From: Actinomycetota bacterium
GTDB lineage: Bacteria > Actinomycetota > Actinomycetes > S36-B12 > CAIYMF01
Assembly (NCBI GenBank): GCA_009697815.1
Contig: WLRQ01000029.1
Location: 1 to 33,259 of the forward strand
DNA length: 33,259 bases
Direction: 5' to 3'
Below are positions 7,455-17,358 of the stretch, piece by piece. Each line of letters begins with the position of its first letter. Position 1 is the first letter of the stretch. The notes under the pieces are model-generated. The model worked only from the letters and a program-made list of their open reading frames with translations. It made no database searches and was not told the DNA's origin. Made by a program: the position numbers and the translations under genes.

Positions 7455-9038
7455 CTATTCCCACTCAATCGTGCCCGGCGGCTTGCTCGTGATGTCGAGC
7501 ACCACCCGGTTGACCTCGCGCACCTCATTGGTGATGCGGGTGGAGATCTTCGCGAGCAGGTCGTACGGCAGGCGCGACCAGTCCGCCGTCATGGCGTCCT
7601 CGCTCGAGACCGGGCGCAGCACGATCGGGTGCCCATAGCTGCGGCCATCGCCCTGGACGCCCACCGATCGCACATCGGCGAGAAGTACCACGGGGAACTG
7701 CCAGATCGAGCGGTCGAGACCGGCAGCCGTGACTTCCTCACGCACGATCGCGTCGGCCTCGCGCAGCAGTTCGAGACGCTCCCGCGAGACCGCGCCCACG
7801 ATCCGGATCGCAAGACCCGGCCCGGGGAACGGGTGGCGCCACACCATCGCCGGGGGTAGTCCGAGCTCAGCGCCGACCGCGCGCACCTCGTCCTTGAACA
7901 GTGCGCGGAGCGGCTCGACGAGGGCGAATGCGAGGTCGTCGGGCAGACCCCCCACGTTGTGGTGGCTCTTGATATTGGCCGTTCCCGTGCCACCACCGGA
8001 CTCGACGACATCGGGGTAGAGGGTGCCCTGTACCAGGAACTCGACCTGCTGGCCGTGGGCCCCAGCCTCGGCCACCACCTCGAGCGCAGCGGCCTCAAAG
8101 ATCCTGATGAATAAGCGCCCGATGGTCTTGCGCTTCTCTTCGGGATCGATCACACCATCAAGCTCGGCGAGGAAACGCTCGGAGGCGTCGACAACCTTGA
8201 GTTTGATCCCCGTGGCCGCGACGTAGTCGTTCTCGACCTGCTCGCGCTCCCCCTTGCGGAGCAGGCCGTGGTCGACGAACACGCACGTGAGATTGTCACC
8301 GACCGCTCGGTGCACGAGGGCCGCGGCCACGGCGGAGTCGACACCGCCGGAAAGCCCGCAGATCACGAGTTTGTCGCCGACCTGCGCGCGGATCAAGGCC
8401 ACCTGCTCGTCGATCACACTTGAGGCCGTCCACGTGGGCTCGATACCGGCGATGTCGTAGAGGAAGTGCTCGAGCACGCGCTGGCCGTGCTCGGAGTGCA
8501 CGACCTCGGGGTGGAACTGCACTCCGGCGAGGCGACGGGAGATGTCCTCGAAGCCCGCGACCGGCGCACCCTCGGTGACGGCCGTGACCGAGAAGCCCTC
8601 GGGTGCGCGGTGCACGGCGTCGCCGTGCGACATCCACACCGTCTGCGTCAGCGGGGTGCCGGCGAACAACGCGGAGTCGGGGTTGGTGATCGTGAGCGCG
8701 GTGCCACCGAACTCCGACAGGCCCGTGCGGGCGACCTCGCCACCGAGAGCAAGTGCCATCGCCTGGAATCCGTAGCAGATGCCGAATGTGGGCACGCCCG
8801 CGCCGAACAGCGCGGGGTCAACCTGGGGGGCACCGTCGGAGTAGACCGACGACGGGCCACCAGACAAGATCACCGCGACCGGGTCCTTGGCCAGCATGTC
8901 GGCCACGGACATCGTCGAGGGGACGACCTCGCTGTAGACATGGGCCTCGCGGACCCGCCTGGCGATCAACTGCGCGTACTGGGCTCCGAAGTCGACGACG
9001 AGCACGGGGCGATGGCTGGGGGTCGACACGGAGGTCAC
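7455..9038 (-). CDS. guaA: GMP synthase (glutamine-hydrolysing)
   Basis: A 527-residue enzyme that converts XMP, glutamine and ATP to GMP, the last step of guanine nucleotide synthesis. The class I glutamine amidotransferase domain (about 11-200) has the nucleophile Cys88 in GICYG and the His176/Glu178 pair in FHPEV. The ATP-pyrophosphatase domain follows with the PP-loop SGGVDS (230-235), and the dimerisation domain forms the C-terminus, ending in the conserved KPPGTIEWE. Length is normal. The start is GTG with AAGG 4 bases upstream. It is on the same strand as guaB2, guaB3 and choD but separated from them by a DUF4190 gene with its own upstream region. Confidence 0.97.
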   Translation of the reverse strand: MTSVSTPSHRPVLVVDFGAQYAQLIARRVREAHVYSEVVPSTMSVADMLAKDPVAVILSGGPSSVYSDGAPQVDPALFGAGVPTFGICYGFQAMALALGGEVARTGLSEFGGTALTITNPDSALFAGTPLTQTVWMSHGDAVHRAPEGFSVTAVTEGAPVAGFEDISRRLAGVQFHPEVVHSEHGQRVLEHFLYDIAGIEPTWTASSVIDEQVALIRAQVGDKLVICGLSGGVDSAVAAALVHRAVGDNLTCVFVDHGLLRKGEREQVENDYVAATGIKLKVVDASERFLAELDGVIDPEEKRKTIGRLFIRIFEAAALEVVAEAGAHGQQVEFLVQGTLYPDVVESGGGTGTANIKSHHNVGGLPDDLAFALVEPLRALFKDEVRAVGAELGLPPAMVWRHPFPGPGLAIRIVGAVSRERLELLREADAIVREEVTAAGLDRSIWQFPVVLLADVRSVGVQGDGRSYGHPIVLRPVSSEDAMTADWSRLPYDLLAKISTRITNEVREVNRVVLDITSKPPGTIEWE

Positions 9039-9135
9039 GGGCCCTTCGAACGGAAGGCGGGCGGTGTCCCACGATCGTAGCCGTGAGGCACCGCCCGACT
9101 CCGCGCGGTATTGGCCGCCCGCCAGCGCTGAGGGC

Positions 9136-9621
9136 TCAGGTGCCCATCATCGGGGGGTTCTTGCTGACCAGGAGCGCCACCACGACGACCGCAGCGGCGA
9201 CGATGGTCAAGCCGATCGCCACCCAGGAGCAGATGACACCCGCCTGGATCATCCCGGTTCCCGAAAGCGACCCGCGTGACCCGGCGATCTCGCGTCGAGC
9301 ACCCGGTGCCATGGCCAGGGCCACGATCGCGCACACGAGCCCGACTCCGTAAGCACCGCAGAGAACCAGTGCGGCGATCCCGAGCACCAGAATCACGGTG
9401 GCCTTGCTCGAGGACCTCGGAACAGGGGTGTGCGCCATAGCGCCCAGCACCTCGTAGCCGGGCGGGGTCGGGGGCGGCGGGGGCGGGGGCGATACGCCCT
9501 CAGCCGGCGGCGGGGGTGGGGGTGCTGCGGCCTCCTCAGCCGTCGGCGGCGATACGCCCTCAGCCGGCGGCGGGGGCGGCGGCGCTGGTTGGTCTTCCGG
9601 CGATGGCCTGGAGTGGCTCAC
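9136..9621 (-). CDS. Proline-rich DUF4190 membrane protein
   Basis: A 161-residue protein. Residues 1-55 are proline-rich, with three PPPPPP runs and a repeated [13 protein letters not shown] unit. Two hydrophobic segments follow, [19 protein letters not shown] with [12 protein letters not shown], and [20 protein letters not shown], the hairpin of the DUF4190 family. The intervening ARREIAGS resembles the DUF4190 loop. The proline-rich part probably faces the cytoplasm. Function is unknown. I chose GTG at 9621 because GAGG lies 6 bases before it; a TTG 12 bases upstream would put the Shine-Dalgarno inside the gene. Three 16-bp-spaced iterons lie upstream. Confidence 0.75.
   Translation of the reverse strand: MSHSRPSPEDQPAPPPPPPAEGVSPPTAEEAAAPPPPPPAEGVSPPPPPPPTPPGYEVLGAMAHTPVPRSSSKATVILVLGIAALVLCGAYGVGLVCAIVALAMAPGARREIAGSRGSLSGTGMIQAGVICSWVAIGLTIVAAAVVVVALLVSKNPPMMGT
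9488..9576. repeat. 29-bp direct repeat inside the proline-rich region
   Basis: A perfect 29-bp repeat lies at 9488-9516 and 9548-9576 (period 60 bp, 20 codons). It encodes the repeated [11 protein letters not shown] stretch. It looks like a recent in-frame duplication and could vary in copy number among strains. Confidence 0.85.
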
Positions 9622-9645
9622 GAGACACCTCAATCGAGTCGGTCG

Positions 9646-9684
9646 TGCGGTCGACGTAGCGTGCGGTCGTCGGATCGTGCGGTC
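9646..9684. repeat. Three iterons at 16-bp spacing upstream of the DUF4190 gene
   Basis: CGTGCGGTC occurs three times, with the TGCGGTC core at 9646-9652, 9662-9668 and 9678-9684, always 16 bp apart, while the spacers differ. On the coding strand of the DUF4190 gene they read GACCGCACG and end about 25 bases before its GTG. Regular phasing with divergent spacers is typical of a multi-site regulator. Confidence 0.6.
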
Positions 9685-9699
9685 CTCGGACGCATCCAG

Positions 9700-9714
9700 C
9701 GGGCCTCAGGCCCG
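9700..9714. repeat. 7-1-7 palindrome between choD and the DUF4190 gene
   Basis: CGGGCCT-c-AGGCCCG is a perfect palindrome in the gap between the choD stop and the iterons. It could be an operator or a short terminator hairpin for choD; it has no U-tract. Confidence 0.4.
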
Positions 9715-9799
9715 ACGGTACCGATCTCGAGGCCCCAAATGCCAGAGAACTGGCCGTCCGATTGGCTCACAATCGCCGCGTGAACCCGGGGCGCGACGC

Positions 9800-11521
9800 T
9801 CAGCGCGCGCGCTCCGCGGAACCGCGAGGGCCGGGGAGCCGCAGCGCACCTGGCGCCGACGCGGGCACCGCGGGCCGGCGTGGAGCCACCGCGGGCACCT
9901 CGAGGTAGGGATCGCCCAATGCCGGGCGGGCGTCGAGGTCACCACGATTGGGCCACAGGGCCATCGCCCGTTCGGCCTGCGCCGTGATCGTCAGCGAGGG
10001 ATTCACTCCGAGATTGGCCGTGATCGCCGATCCGTCGACCACGTGCAGGCCCGCATGTCCGAACGCGCGGTGATACGCGTCGACGACCCCATGTTCGGCG
10101 TCAGCGCCGATGCAACAGCCGCCAACGAAGTGCGCCGTCATGGGCGCATCCATGAGATCGCCGAGCTGCCCCATGGGGAAGCCGTCGATCCGCTCGGCGA
10201 TGCGGCGTGCGGCGTCATTGCCCGCGGGGATCCAGGTGGGATTCGGCTCACCCTCCCCCTGTCGTGACGTGAGATGCCAGCGCCCCCACCGCGATCGGAC
10301 ACCACTAACCGTGACGGAGTTATCGACCGACTGCATCACCAGCGCCACAGCGCCCCGCTCGGACCAACGCCGAACACTCAACGAGCGCAAGGCATCAGAG
10401 GGTCGTGCCGCCATCGTTCGGACCCACACCTTCCACCGCGCCTTGCCCTCGACCCCGTCCGTCATCACCGTGCCGAGAAGTCCCATGAGGTTGCTGCCCC
10501 TGCCGTAGCGGACGGACTCGATGTGGGTTCGATCATCGGGATGGAACGACGAGGTGATGGCCACGCCGCGCGTGAAGTCGACATTCTTGCGCCGCGAGAT
10601 GGCACCCACAATCGACTCGGAATTAGTGCGCGAGATCTGACCGAGTCGCTGCGAAAGATTCGGCAGCGTGCCCTCATCGCGCATGCGGTGCAACAACTTC
10701 TGGGTGTTGAACGTGCCCGCGGCCATCACGACATGATCGGCGGTGAAGGTGCGACGACCTCTGGCCCACGGCCCTGTACGCGTCGTCTCGACCGCGTATC
10801 CACCTTCGGCCAGAGGTCGGATCACCGAAGCCGTGGTCATGGGATGCACCACGGCGCCCGCCGCCTCAGCGAGACCGAGGTAGTTCTTGGGCAGGGTGTT
10901 CTTCGCATTGTGACGACAACCGGTCATGCACTCGCCGCATTCGGTGCAGCCGCGTCGCGCGGGGCCCGCGCCCCCGAAGAACGGATCAGGCTCGCTGACG
11001 CCCGCACCCGACCCGAAGAAGACACCCACGGGAGTGAGCCGAAAACTCGTGCCCACCCCCATGTCCTTCGCTACGGCCTCGAAGGTCTCATCGAGCGGTG
11101 ACATGCGCGGCACATCGGTGACCCCGAGCATGCGCGTTGCCTGGTCGTAATAGGGCGCGAGCTCACGTTCCCAATCAGTGATCGCGGCCCACTGCGGATC
11201 CTGGAAGAACGGGGCGGGTGGCACATACAGCGTGTTGGCGTACACCAGCGATCCTCCACCGACACCCGCACCGGCGAGCACGACCGCGTTCGGGAGCAGG
11301 TGTATCCGCTGGATTCCGTACAGGCCCAATCGAGGCGCGTAGAGGAACTTGCGAATGCGCCAGGACGTTGCCGCGAAGTCCGCATCGTCGAAGCGAGCGC
11401 CAGCCTCAAGAACCCCGACGCGGTAACCCTTTTCGGTGAGCCGGAGCGCCGTCACCGAACCGCCGAAACCGCTGCCGATCACCACGACGTCGTAGTGAAG
11501 GTCGGGTGTGGTCATGGCCAT
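9800..11521 (-). CDS. choD: ChoD-like GMC oxidoreductase (putative cholesterol oxidase)
   Basis: A 573-residue FAD-dependent glucose-methanol-choline family oxidoreductase. The Rossmann FAD motif GSGFGGS is at 16-22, GVGGGSLVYANTLYVPP at 86-102, and the C-terminal GMC signature (VVDGSAITANLGVNPS) is near the end. Length and location between guaA and guaB3 match mycobacterial ChoD (Rv3409c), annotated as cholesterol oxidase although its true substrate is debated. A cysteine cluster C192-x2-C195-x2-C198-x3-C202 could hold an iron-sulfur centre, not a feature of classical cholesterol oxidases. The ATG at 11521 follows the guaB3 stop by 8 bases, so it is in the same operon; an alternative ATG is two codons later. 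Confidence 0.85.
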   Translation of the reverse strand: MAMTTPDLHYDVVVIGSGFGGSVTALRLTEKGYRVGVLEAGARFDDADFAATSWRIRKFLYAPRLGLYGIQRIHLLPNAVVLAGAGVGGGSLVYANTLYVPPAPFFQDPQWAAITDWERELAPYYDQATRMLGVTDVPRMSPLDETFEAVAKDMGVGTSFRLTPVGVFFGSGAGVSEPDPFFGGAGPARRGCTECGECMTGCRHNAKNTLPKNYLGLAEAAGAVVHPMTTASVIRPLAEGGYAVETTRTGPWARGRRTFTADHVVMAAGTFNTQKLLHRMRDEGTLPNLSQRLGQISRTNSESIVGAISRRKNVDFTRGVAITSSFHPDDRTHIESVRYGRGSNLMGLLGTVMTDGVEGKARWKVWVRTMAARPSDALRSLSVRRWSERGAVALVMQSVDNSVTVSGVRSRWGRWHLTSRQGEGEPNPTWIPAGNDAARRIAERIDGFPMGQLGDLMDAPMTAHFVGGCCIGADAEHGVVDAYHRAFGHAGLHVVDGSAITANLGVNPSLTITAQAERAMALWPNRGDLDARPALGDPYLEVPAVAPRRPAVPASAPGALRLPGPRGSAERAR

Positions 11522-11529
11522 CGACGCGA

Positions 11530-12651
11530 TCAGCGCTGGGGGTTGAGAACGATCTCGACCCGCTGGAACTCCTTGAGGTCGGAGTAGCCCGTGGTGGCCA
11601 TCGCGCGACGCAGGGCCCCGACGAGGTTCATCGTGCCGTCGTGGGTGTGCGAGGGCCCGTGGAGGATCTCCGCCAGGGTGCCTGCGGTGCCCAGGTGCAC
11701 GCGCTCGCCGCGCGGCAGCTCGGCATGTGTGGCTTCGATGCCCCAGTGCCAGCCGCGACCGGGCGCCTCGCTGGCACGTGCCAGCGGGGAGCCCACCATC
11801 ACTGCATCTGCCCCGCATGCGATGGCCTTGGGGAGATCACCGGATCGTCCGACGCCGCCGTCGGCGATGACGTGGACATAGCGCCCACCCGACTCGTCGA
11901 GATAGTCGCGCCGCGCGGCAGCGACGTCGGCGATCGCCGAGGCCATCGGCACGCGCACGCCGAGTACGTCGTGGGTGGTGTGTGCGGCGCCGCCGCCGAA
12001 CCCGACGAGGACACCCGCCGCTCCGGTGCGCATGAGGTGGAGCGCCGCCTGGTAGGTAGCGCATCCGCCGACGATCACCGGAACGTCGAGCTCGTAGATG
12101 AACTCCTTGAGGTTCAAGGGCTCTCGGGCACCGGGGCGCGCGACATGCTCGGCACTCACGGTGGTTCCGCGGATCACGAAGACGTCGACGCCTGCGTCGA
12201 CCACCGCCTTGGCGAACTCGGCGGTACGCACCGGGGATAGCGCGGCTGCCACCGTGACTCCCCCGGCCCTGATCTCGGCGATGCGCGCGGCGATCAACTC
12301 TGCGCGGATCGGCGCGGAGTAGATCTCCTGGAGCCTGCGCGTCACCGTGGCCGCCGAAAGAGAGGCAATCTCGTCCAGGATCGGCTCGGGATCGTCGTAG
12401 CGGGTCCAGAGGCCATCGAGGTCGAGCACCCCGAGGCCACCGAGACGGCCAATTTCGATCGCGGTCGCCGGGGAGACCACGGAGTCCATCGGTGCCGCGA
12501 GTACCGGGGCTTCGAAGCGATAGGCGTCGACCTGCCAGGCGACCGACACGGCCTCAGGCTCGCGCGTGCGACGACTCGGCACGATCGCAATGTCGTCAAG
12601 CCCGTACGCGGGGCGTGCGCGCTTGGCGCGTCCGATCTCGATCTCGGTCAC
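11530..12651 (-). CDS. guaB3: GuaB3-family IMP dehydrogenase-related protein
   Basis: A 373-residue IMPDH/GMPR-family TIM-barrel protein lacking the CBS domains of true IMP dehydrogenase. The phosphate-binding loop is recognisable as VIADGGVGRSGDLPKAIACG, and the C-terminus carries the TGYSDLKEFQRVE segment typical of actinobacterial GuaB3. At the place of the catalytic cysteine loop (GSICTT in GuaB2) it reads GAAHTTH, so His224 replaces the nucleophilic Cys. It may therefore not be an IMP dehydrogenase; GMP reductase activity has been reported for cyanobacterial relatives. The start is GTG with AGAGGA 5 bases upstream. It lies between guaB2 and choD in one leftward series. Confidence 0.93.
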   Translation of the reverse strand: MTEIEIGRAKRARPAYGLDDIAIVPSRRTREPEAVSVAWQVDAYRFEAPVLAAPMDSVVSPATAIEIGRLGGLGVLDLDGLWTRYDDPEPILDEIASLSAATVTRRLQEIYSAPIRAELIAARIAEIRAGGVTVAAALSPVRTAEFAKAVVDAGVDVFVIRGTTVSAEHVARPGAREPLNLKEFIYELDVPVIVGGCATYQAALHLMRTGAAGVLVGFGGGAAHTTHDVLGVRVPMASAIADVAAARRDYLDESGGRYVHVIADGGVGRSGDLPKAIACGADAVMVGSPLARASEAPGRGWHWGIEATHAELPRGERVHLGTAGTLAEILHGPSHTHDGTMNLVGALRRAMATTGYSDLKEFQRVEIVLNPQR

Positions 12652-12786
12652 GGCTGTCCTCTGCGGTGTCGGCCTATGGAATCGTGCTGCGTGCTCGTAC
12701 TTCTCGCTAGTGCTGCGCGTGGTGCTGCTGGAACTTGGCGACGCTAGTGCGCGGCGTTGTCTGCGCTCGACGCTCCAGACGTGCTG

Positions 12787-14334
<1,548 letters not shown>

Positions 14335-14378
14335 CTAGATTACCCGCCCCAGCGCCGGACGATGATCGCGCCGATCTC

Positions 14379-14990
14379 CTAGTGCAGGATTCCCCATCGG
14401 AACCCCAGGGCGACGGCCTGCGCGCGGTCGGCTGCAGCCAGTTTGCGGAAGAGTCGGCGGGCGTGGGTCTTGATCGTGTCTTCCGACAGATAGAGCTCGC
14501 GGCCGATGTCGCCGTTGCTCTTGCCACGGCTCATGCCATCAAGAACCTCGCGCTCGCGCTCGGTCAGGGCGGGCGGACTTCCTGCGGGGCGCACACGGTT
14601 CGACCTCGAACCCGACGCTGCCCCACTGTGCGCAAGGGCGAGCGCCACCGTGGCCGCCACCTCTTCGCGCGCGGCATCCTTGGCGATGTAGCCCCGAGCA
14701 CCACAGGAGACGGCACGAGCGACCCCGTCGGGGTCTTCACCCATCGTGAGCATAAAGATCATGGCGTCCGGGTGCGAGGCCATGAGCCGACGCGAGGCCT
14801 CGACACCGCCGATTCCGGGCATGCGGACATCCATCAGCACGAGGTCGGGACGCTCGATCGGATATCGGGCAAGGACTTCCTCGCCGCTACCGGCGGCCGT
14901 CACCCGCTCGATGCCGGGTACCGCACCCACGGCACGGCGGATCGCCTCGCGAGCGAGGGGGGCGTCATCACATACGAGCACAGTGGTCAT
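14379..14990 (-). CDS. BldM-like orphan response regulator (NarL/LuxR type)
   Basis: A 203-residue regulator. The N-terminal receiver (1-120) has Asp8-Asp9 and Asp54 in LMDVRMPG, and a later GYIAKDAA lysine. The C-terminal LuxR-type helix-turn-helix (about 140-200) reads SNGDIGRELYLSEDTIKTHA and ends ALGFRWGILH. This wording closely matches what I remember of Streptomyces BldM, which also sits near guaB2 and acts with WhiI on developmental genes, apparently without needing phosphorylation at Asp54. No histidine kinase is adjacent, consistent with an orphan regulator. I chose ATG at 14990 from family alignment; a GTG at 15002 is closer to a GGGAGG, and the true start is unsettled. Confidence 0.85.
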   Translation of the reverse strand: MTTVLVCDDAPLAREAIRRAVGAVPGIERVTAAGSGEEVLARYPIERPDLVLMDVRMPGIGGVEASRRLMASHPDAMIFMLTMGEDPDGVARAVSCGARGYIAKDAAREEVAATVALALAHSGAASGSRSNRVRPAGSPPALTEREREVLDGMSRGKSNGDIGRELYLSEDTIKTHARRLFRKLAAADRAQAVALGFRWGILH

Positions 14991-15020
14991 GGCGCCGAGC
15001 ACGTCCTCCCGATCGGTCGT

Positions 15021-15030
15021 ACCACGTGGT
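15021..15030. promoter_or_regulatory. 10-bp palindrome upstream of the BldM-like gene
   Basis: ACCACGTGGT is a perfect palindrome 31 bases upstream of the ATG. A TTGAGA hexamer (read leftward) lies just upstream of it, so it could be an operator in a promoter region, though no clear -10 is visible. Confidence 0.25.
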
Positions 15031-15175
15031 CCGCGGTGCGCTTCTCAAGAGTGTTCGGCATCCCCAGGCCTGGACTTCAGTCGCGGACGACGTCCAACTC
15101 AGCGCCCGCTCGCCGCTCGCGACCCCGCCGTGGGTCTGACATCGGCACAGGACCCGCGCACGGATCCCCTGTCGG

Positions 15176-16087
15176 TCACGGTGCGAGGAGCTCGACGATG
15201 TCGGGGCGCTCAAGCCAGGTCTGGGCGAGCGGCGGCGGCAGGTCGTCGGCGATCGTGCGAACCCCCGCGCGGGCCGACGCGAGCGCGGTGGCGCTCTCGG
15301 AGGGCCGGGCCTCGGCCGTGAGCGCCCCGATCAGCGCCCACGCTGGCCACGCCAGCGGCGCCGCACCCAGGCTCTCGGCCAGCGTCGCCGCACGTCGCAG
15401 GCTCGACACCGCCTCGTCGAGGCTTCCCGCCTGAACCTGTGCGACCCCTCGCAAGAGAAGTCCCTTGGCCACATGGCGCGGAGCCCCAGAGGTCTCCGCC
15501 AGCGAGATGGCTCGGTTGGTACGAATCACGCCCGAAGCAGAATCACCCCTGAGCATGTCGATCTCGGATCGCACCCAGTCGAGTCGAACCCGCTGACGCC
15601 ACCAGTCCGTGCGGCCCTCCGCAAGGGCGATGGCGGTGGTTGCGGAGGCCTCAGCCGCTTCGAGTTCTCCGAGCCCCACGGCATCTGAGGCGAGTCCAAG
15701 AGCGGCGTCGAAACGCGCCTCGGGCGCCTCGCCCGCAAGGTCGAGGGCACGTTGATCGAGACGACGAGCGTCGCTGTGACGGCCGAGCTGCCGGGCCACG
15801 CTGGCCAGGCTGGCTGCGGCGAAGGAGGCGAAGAGCGCTCGCTCGGGCTCCGTCGGCGATGTGCGCGCGAGCGGCTCGAGAACGGCCATGGCCGAGCCGT
15901 AGCGTCCGCAGGCGGCAAGACACACCCCCAGAAGCCAAGTCGCGGCGGCAGATTCGGCGTCGGCCGGCGCAGCCACCTCGAGTGCTCGGCGCAGCGGTTC
16001 GATCCCGGCATCGGGACGGCCATGGAATGCGGCCCGCTCCCCCGCGGCGAGAAGCTCGGCGAGTCGCGCGGTGTGCTCGTGGTCCAC
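15176..16087 (-). CDS. Tetratricopeptide-like helical repeat protein
   Basis: A 303-residue, alanine- and leucine-rich protein made of helix pairs. TPR-like units are visible, for example LLAAGERAAFHGRPDAGIEP, ALFASFAAASLASVARQLGR, GLLLRGVAQVQAGSLDEAVS and a final ESATALASARAGV. No signal peptide or membrane segment is seen, so it is probably cytoplasmic and binds other proteins. No function can be named. I chose GTG at 16087 because GGAG lies 5 bases upstream; longer in-frame starts would overlap the MerR gene and add an Arg-rich segment without the repeat pattern. It lies between a MerR regulator and a BldM-like regulator on the same strand. Confidence 0.65.
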   Translation of the reverse strand: MDHEHTARLAELLAAGERAAFHGRPDAGIEPLRRALEVAAPADAESAAATWLLGVCLAACGRYGSAMAVLEPLARTSPTEPERALFASFAAASLASVARQLGRHSDARRLDQRALDLAGEAPEARFDAALGLASDAVGLGELEAAEASATTAIALAEGRTDWWRQRVRLDWVRSEIDMLRGDSASGVIRTNRAISLAETSGAPRHVAKGLLLRGVAQVQAGSLDEAVSSLRRAATLAESLGAAPLAWPAWALIGALTAEARPSESATALASARAGVRTIADDLPPPLAQTWLERPDIVELLAP

Positions 16088-16208
16088 GAAGGCTCCGTCA
16101 GGGCGGCGGATGAAGGCCGATCGGAGGCGCCGCTCGGCGACGCGAGCGTATCGGCATCCAATCTCGAGCGGGCGACCATGAGCTTCGGATCCGCCGCGAG
16201 CCCGTCGG

Positions 16209-17195
16209 TCAGGCCCGCGCAACCTCGACGAGGCGGTCGAGGGCACCTGCGAAATCGGTGACGCGCACGACCCCGGTCGGCACCGGATCCACCCACCCAG
16301 GCCCTGCGGCCAACAGAAGCGGCGCCGGGCGCTGGTCGGGCAGATTCTCCAGCAAGTGCGGCTGGCCGGTGCGCTCGCTCGAGGACCACAGGAGCACCGC
16401 GCTTGGCCCCACGCGCTGAATGGCCGAGATCAGCGCGGACGGGGGGACACGGCCACCGAGGACGCGAACGCCGACGTTCTTCTCCGCCAGCGCGGCGCCC
16501 AGTGCCACGAGCGGAAGGGAGTGGGTCTCGAGCTCGGCGCAGGCCAGCAGGACCGGGCGGGCGTTGATGACCTTGCGGCGAACCAATGACACCGCAGAGA
16601 GGGCCGCGATGACCGATTCGGAGAGCAAGTGCTCAACCTCGACCCCGCGGCCGGTGCTCTCCCAGAGCCTGCCGACCTCGACCATGACAGGGATCAGGAC
16701 GTGCTCCCAGGTCCAGACGACTCCACGGGCATCAATGGACTCACAGACAATCTCCGAACACGTGGCGGCGTCGAGTGACCGTGACGCCTGCGTGAGCCCG
16801 CGCACGACCACGGCAGCGGGCCGCGCGATGGGGGCCAGCGAGCCAGCGCCGATTTGGGTTCTGGCGTCGACCTCCACACCGCGATCGTCCTGATCAACGG
16901 GTGCGGCAAGAGCCGTCCGAGCTGCGGCACCTGGGGGGACCCCCGTATTGACCAGGCGACGCATGAGAACGAGGCGGGCGACATCAGCCTCGGAGTAGCG
17001 GCGGTGCGATCCGGCCTCATGGTCTGAGGATCCGAGCCCGTAACGGCGGTCCCAGGTGCGCAGAGTCGCCGGCGCCACTCCGAGCCGGCGTGCCAGGGCC
17101 GCCACCGTGATTCCGGGGTGCATCGCGTCGCCCTGCTTCGCGACTGCCTCGGGAAAGGCCAGACGCGGCTCCGTCGGCTCAGCAGTGGCAGTCAC
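16209..17195 (-). CDS. MerR-family regulator with B12-binding-like C-terminal domain
   Basis: A 328-residue protein. The N-terminal MerR winged helix (about 28-95) has GVAPATLRTWDRRYGL and the HRRYSEADVARL segment. The C-terminal region (about 130-320) follows the CarH/LitR layout: a four-helix part with W178-x9-E188-H189, then a Rossmann-like part with E223-T-H225 where the lower cobalamin ligand would sit. The G expected three after the His is not seen, and the residue after W178 is Glu. It may bind cobalamin and respond to light or B12, but that is inferred. The GTG start has no Shine-Dalgarno, and an ATG 24 codons later (17123) is an alternative. It is divergent from whiB3. Confidence 0.75.
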   Translation of the reverse strand: MTATAEPTEPRLAFPEAVAKQGDAMHPGITVAALARRLGVAPATLRTWDRRYGLGSSDHEAGSHRRYSEADVARLVLMRRLVNTGVPPGAAARTALAAPVDQDDRGVEVDARTQIGAGSLAPIARPAAVVVRGLTQASRSLDAATCSEIVCESIDARGVVWTWEHVLIPVMVEVGRLWESTGRGVEVEHLLSESVIAALSAVSLVRRKVINARPVLLACAELETHSLPLVALGAALAEKNVGVRVLGGRVPPSALISAIQRVGPSAVLLWSSSERTGQPHLLENLPDQRPAPLLLAAGPGWVDPVPTGVVRVTDFAGALDRLVEVARA

Positions 17196-17198
17196 ACA

Positions 17199-17269
17199 CG
17201 CCAGTCTGGCGCAGGCGCCCGTGGGCAGCGACCCAGAATGCCCCGAAAAACCTCAAGATCACCTCTTGA
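17199..17269. promoter_or_regulatory. Two palindromes upstream of the MerR gene
   Basis: A 6-1-6 palindrome CGCCAG-t-CTGGCG (17199-17211) lies immediately upstream of the MerR GTG start, and a 6-5-6 inverted repeat TCAAGA-tcacc-TCTTGA (17253-17269) lies about 58 bases upstream. MerR-family dimers bind such dyads in their own promoters, so autoregulation, or joint control of the divergent whiB3, is a reasonable hypothesis. Confidence 0.4.
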
Positions 17270-17358
17270 TTCCGCAGGGCCATGACTCCGCCGACAGGTG
17301 CCGCCTCGCCCCCATCGCCTCCGCCTTGGAGCAGCACGTCGATGTGCAGGGGATCACA

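Noticed and set aside
12652-12786. Promoter in the guaB2-guaB3 gap
   Set aside because: The region is GCT-repeat-rich and I could not find a convincing -35/-10 pair on the minus strand.
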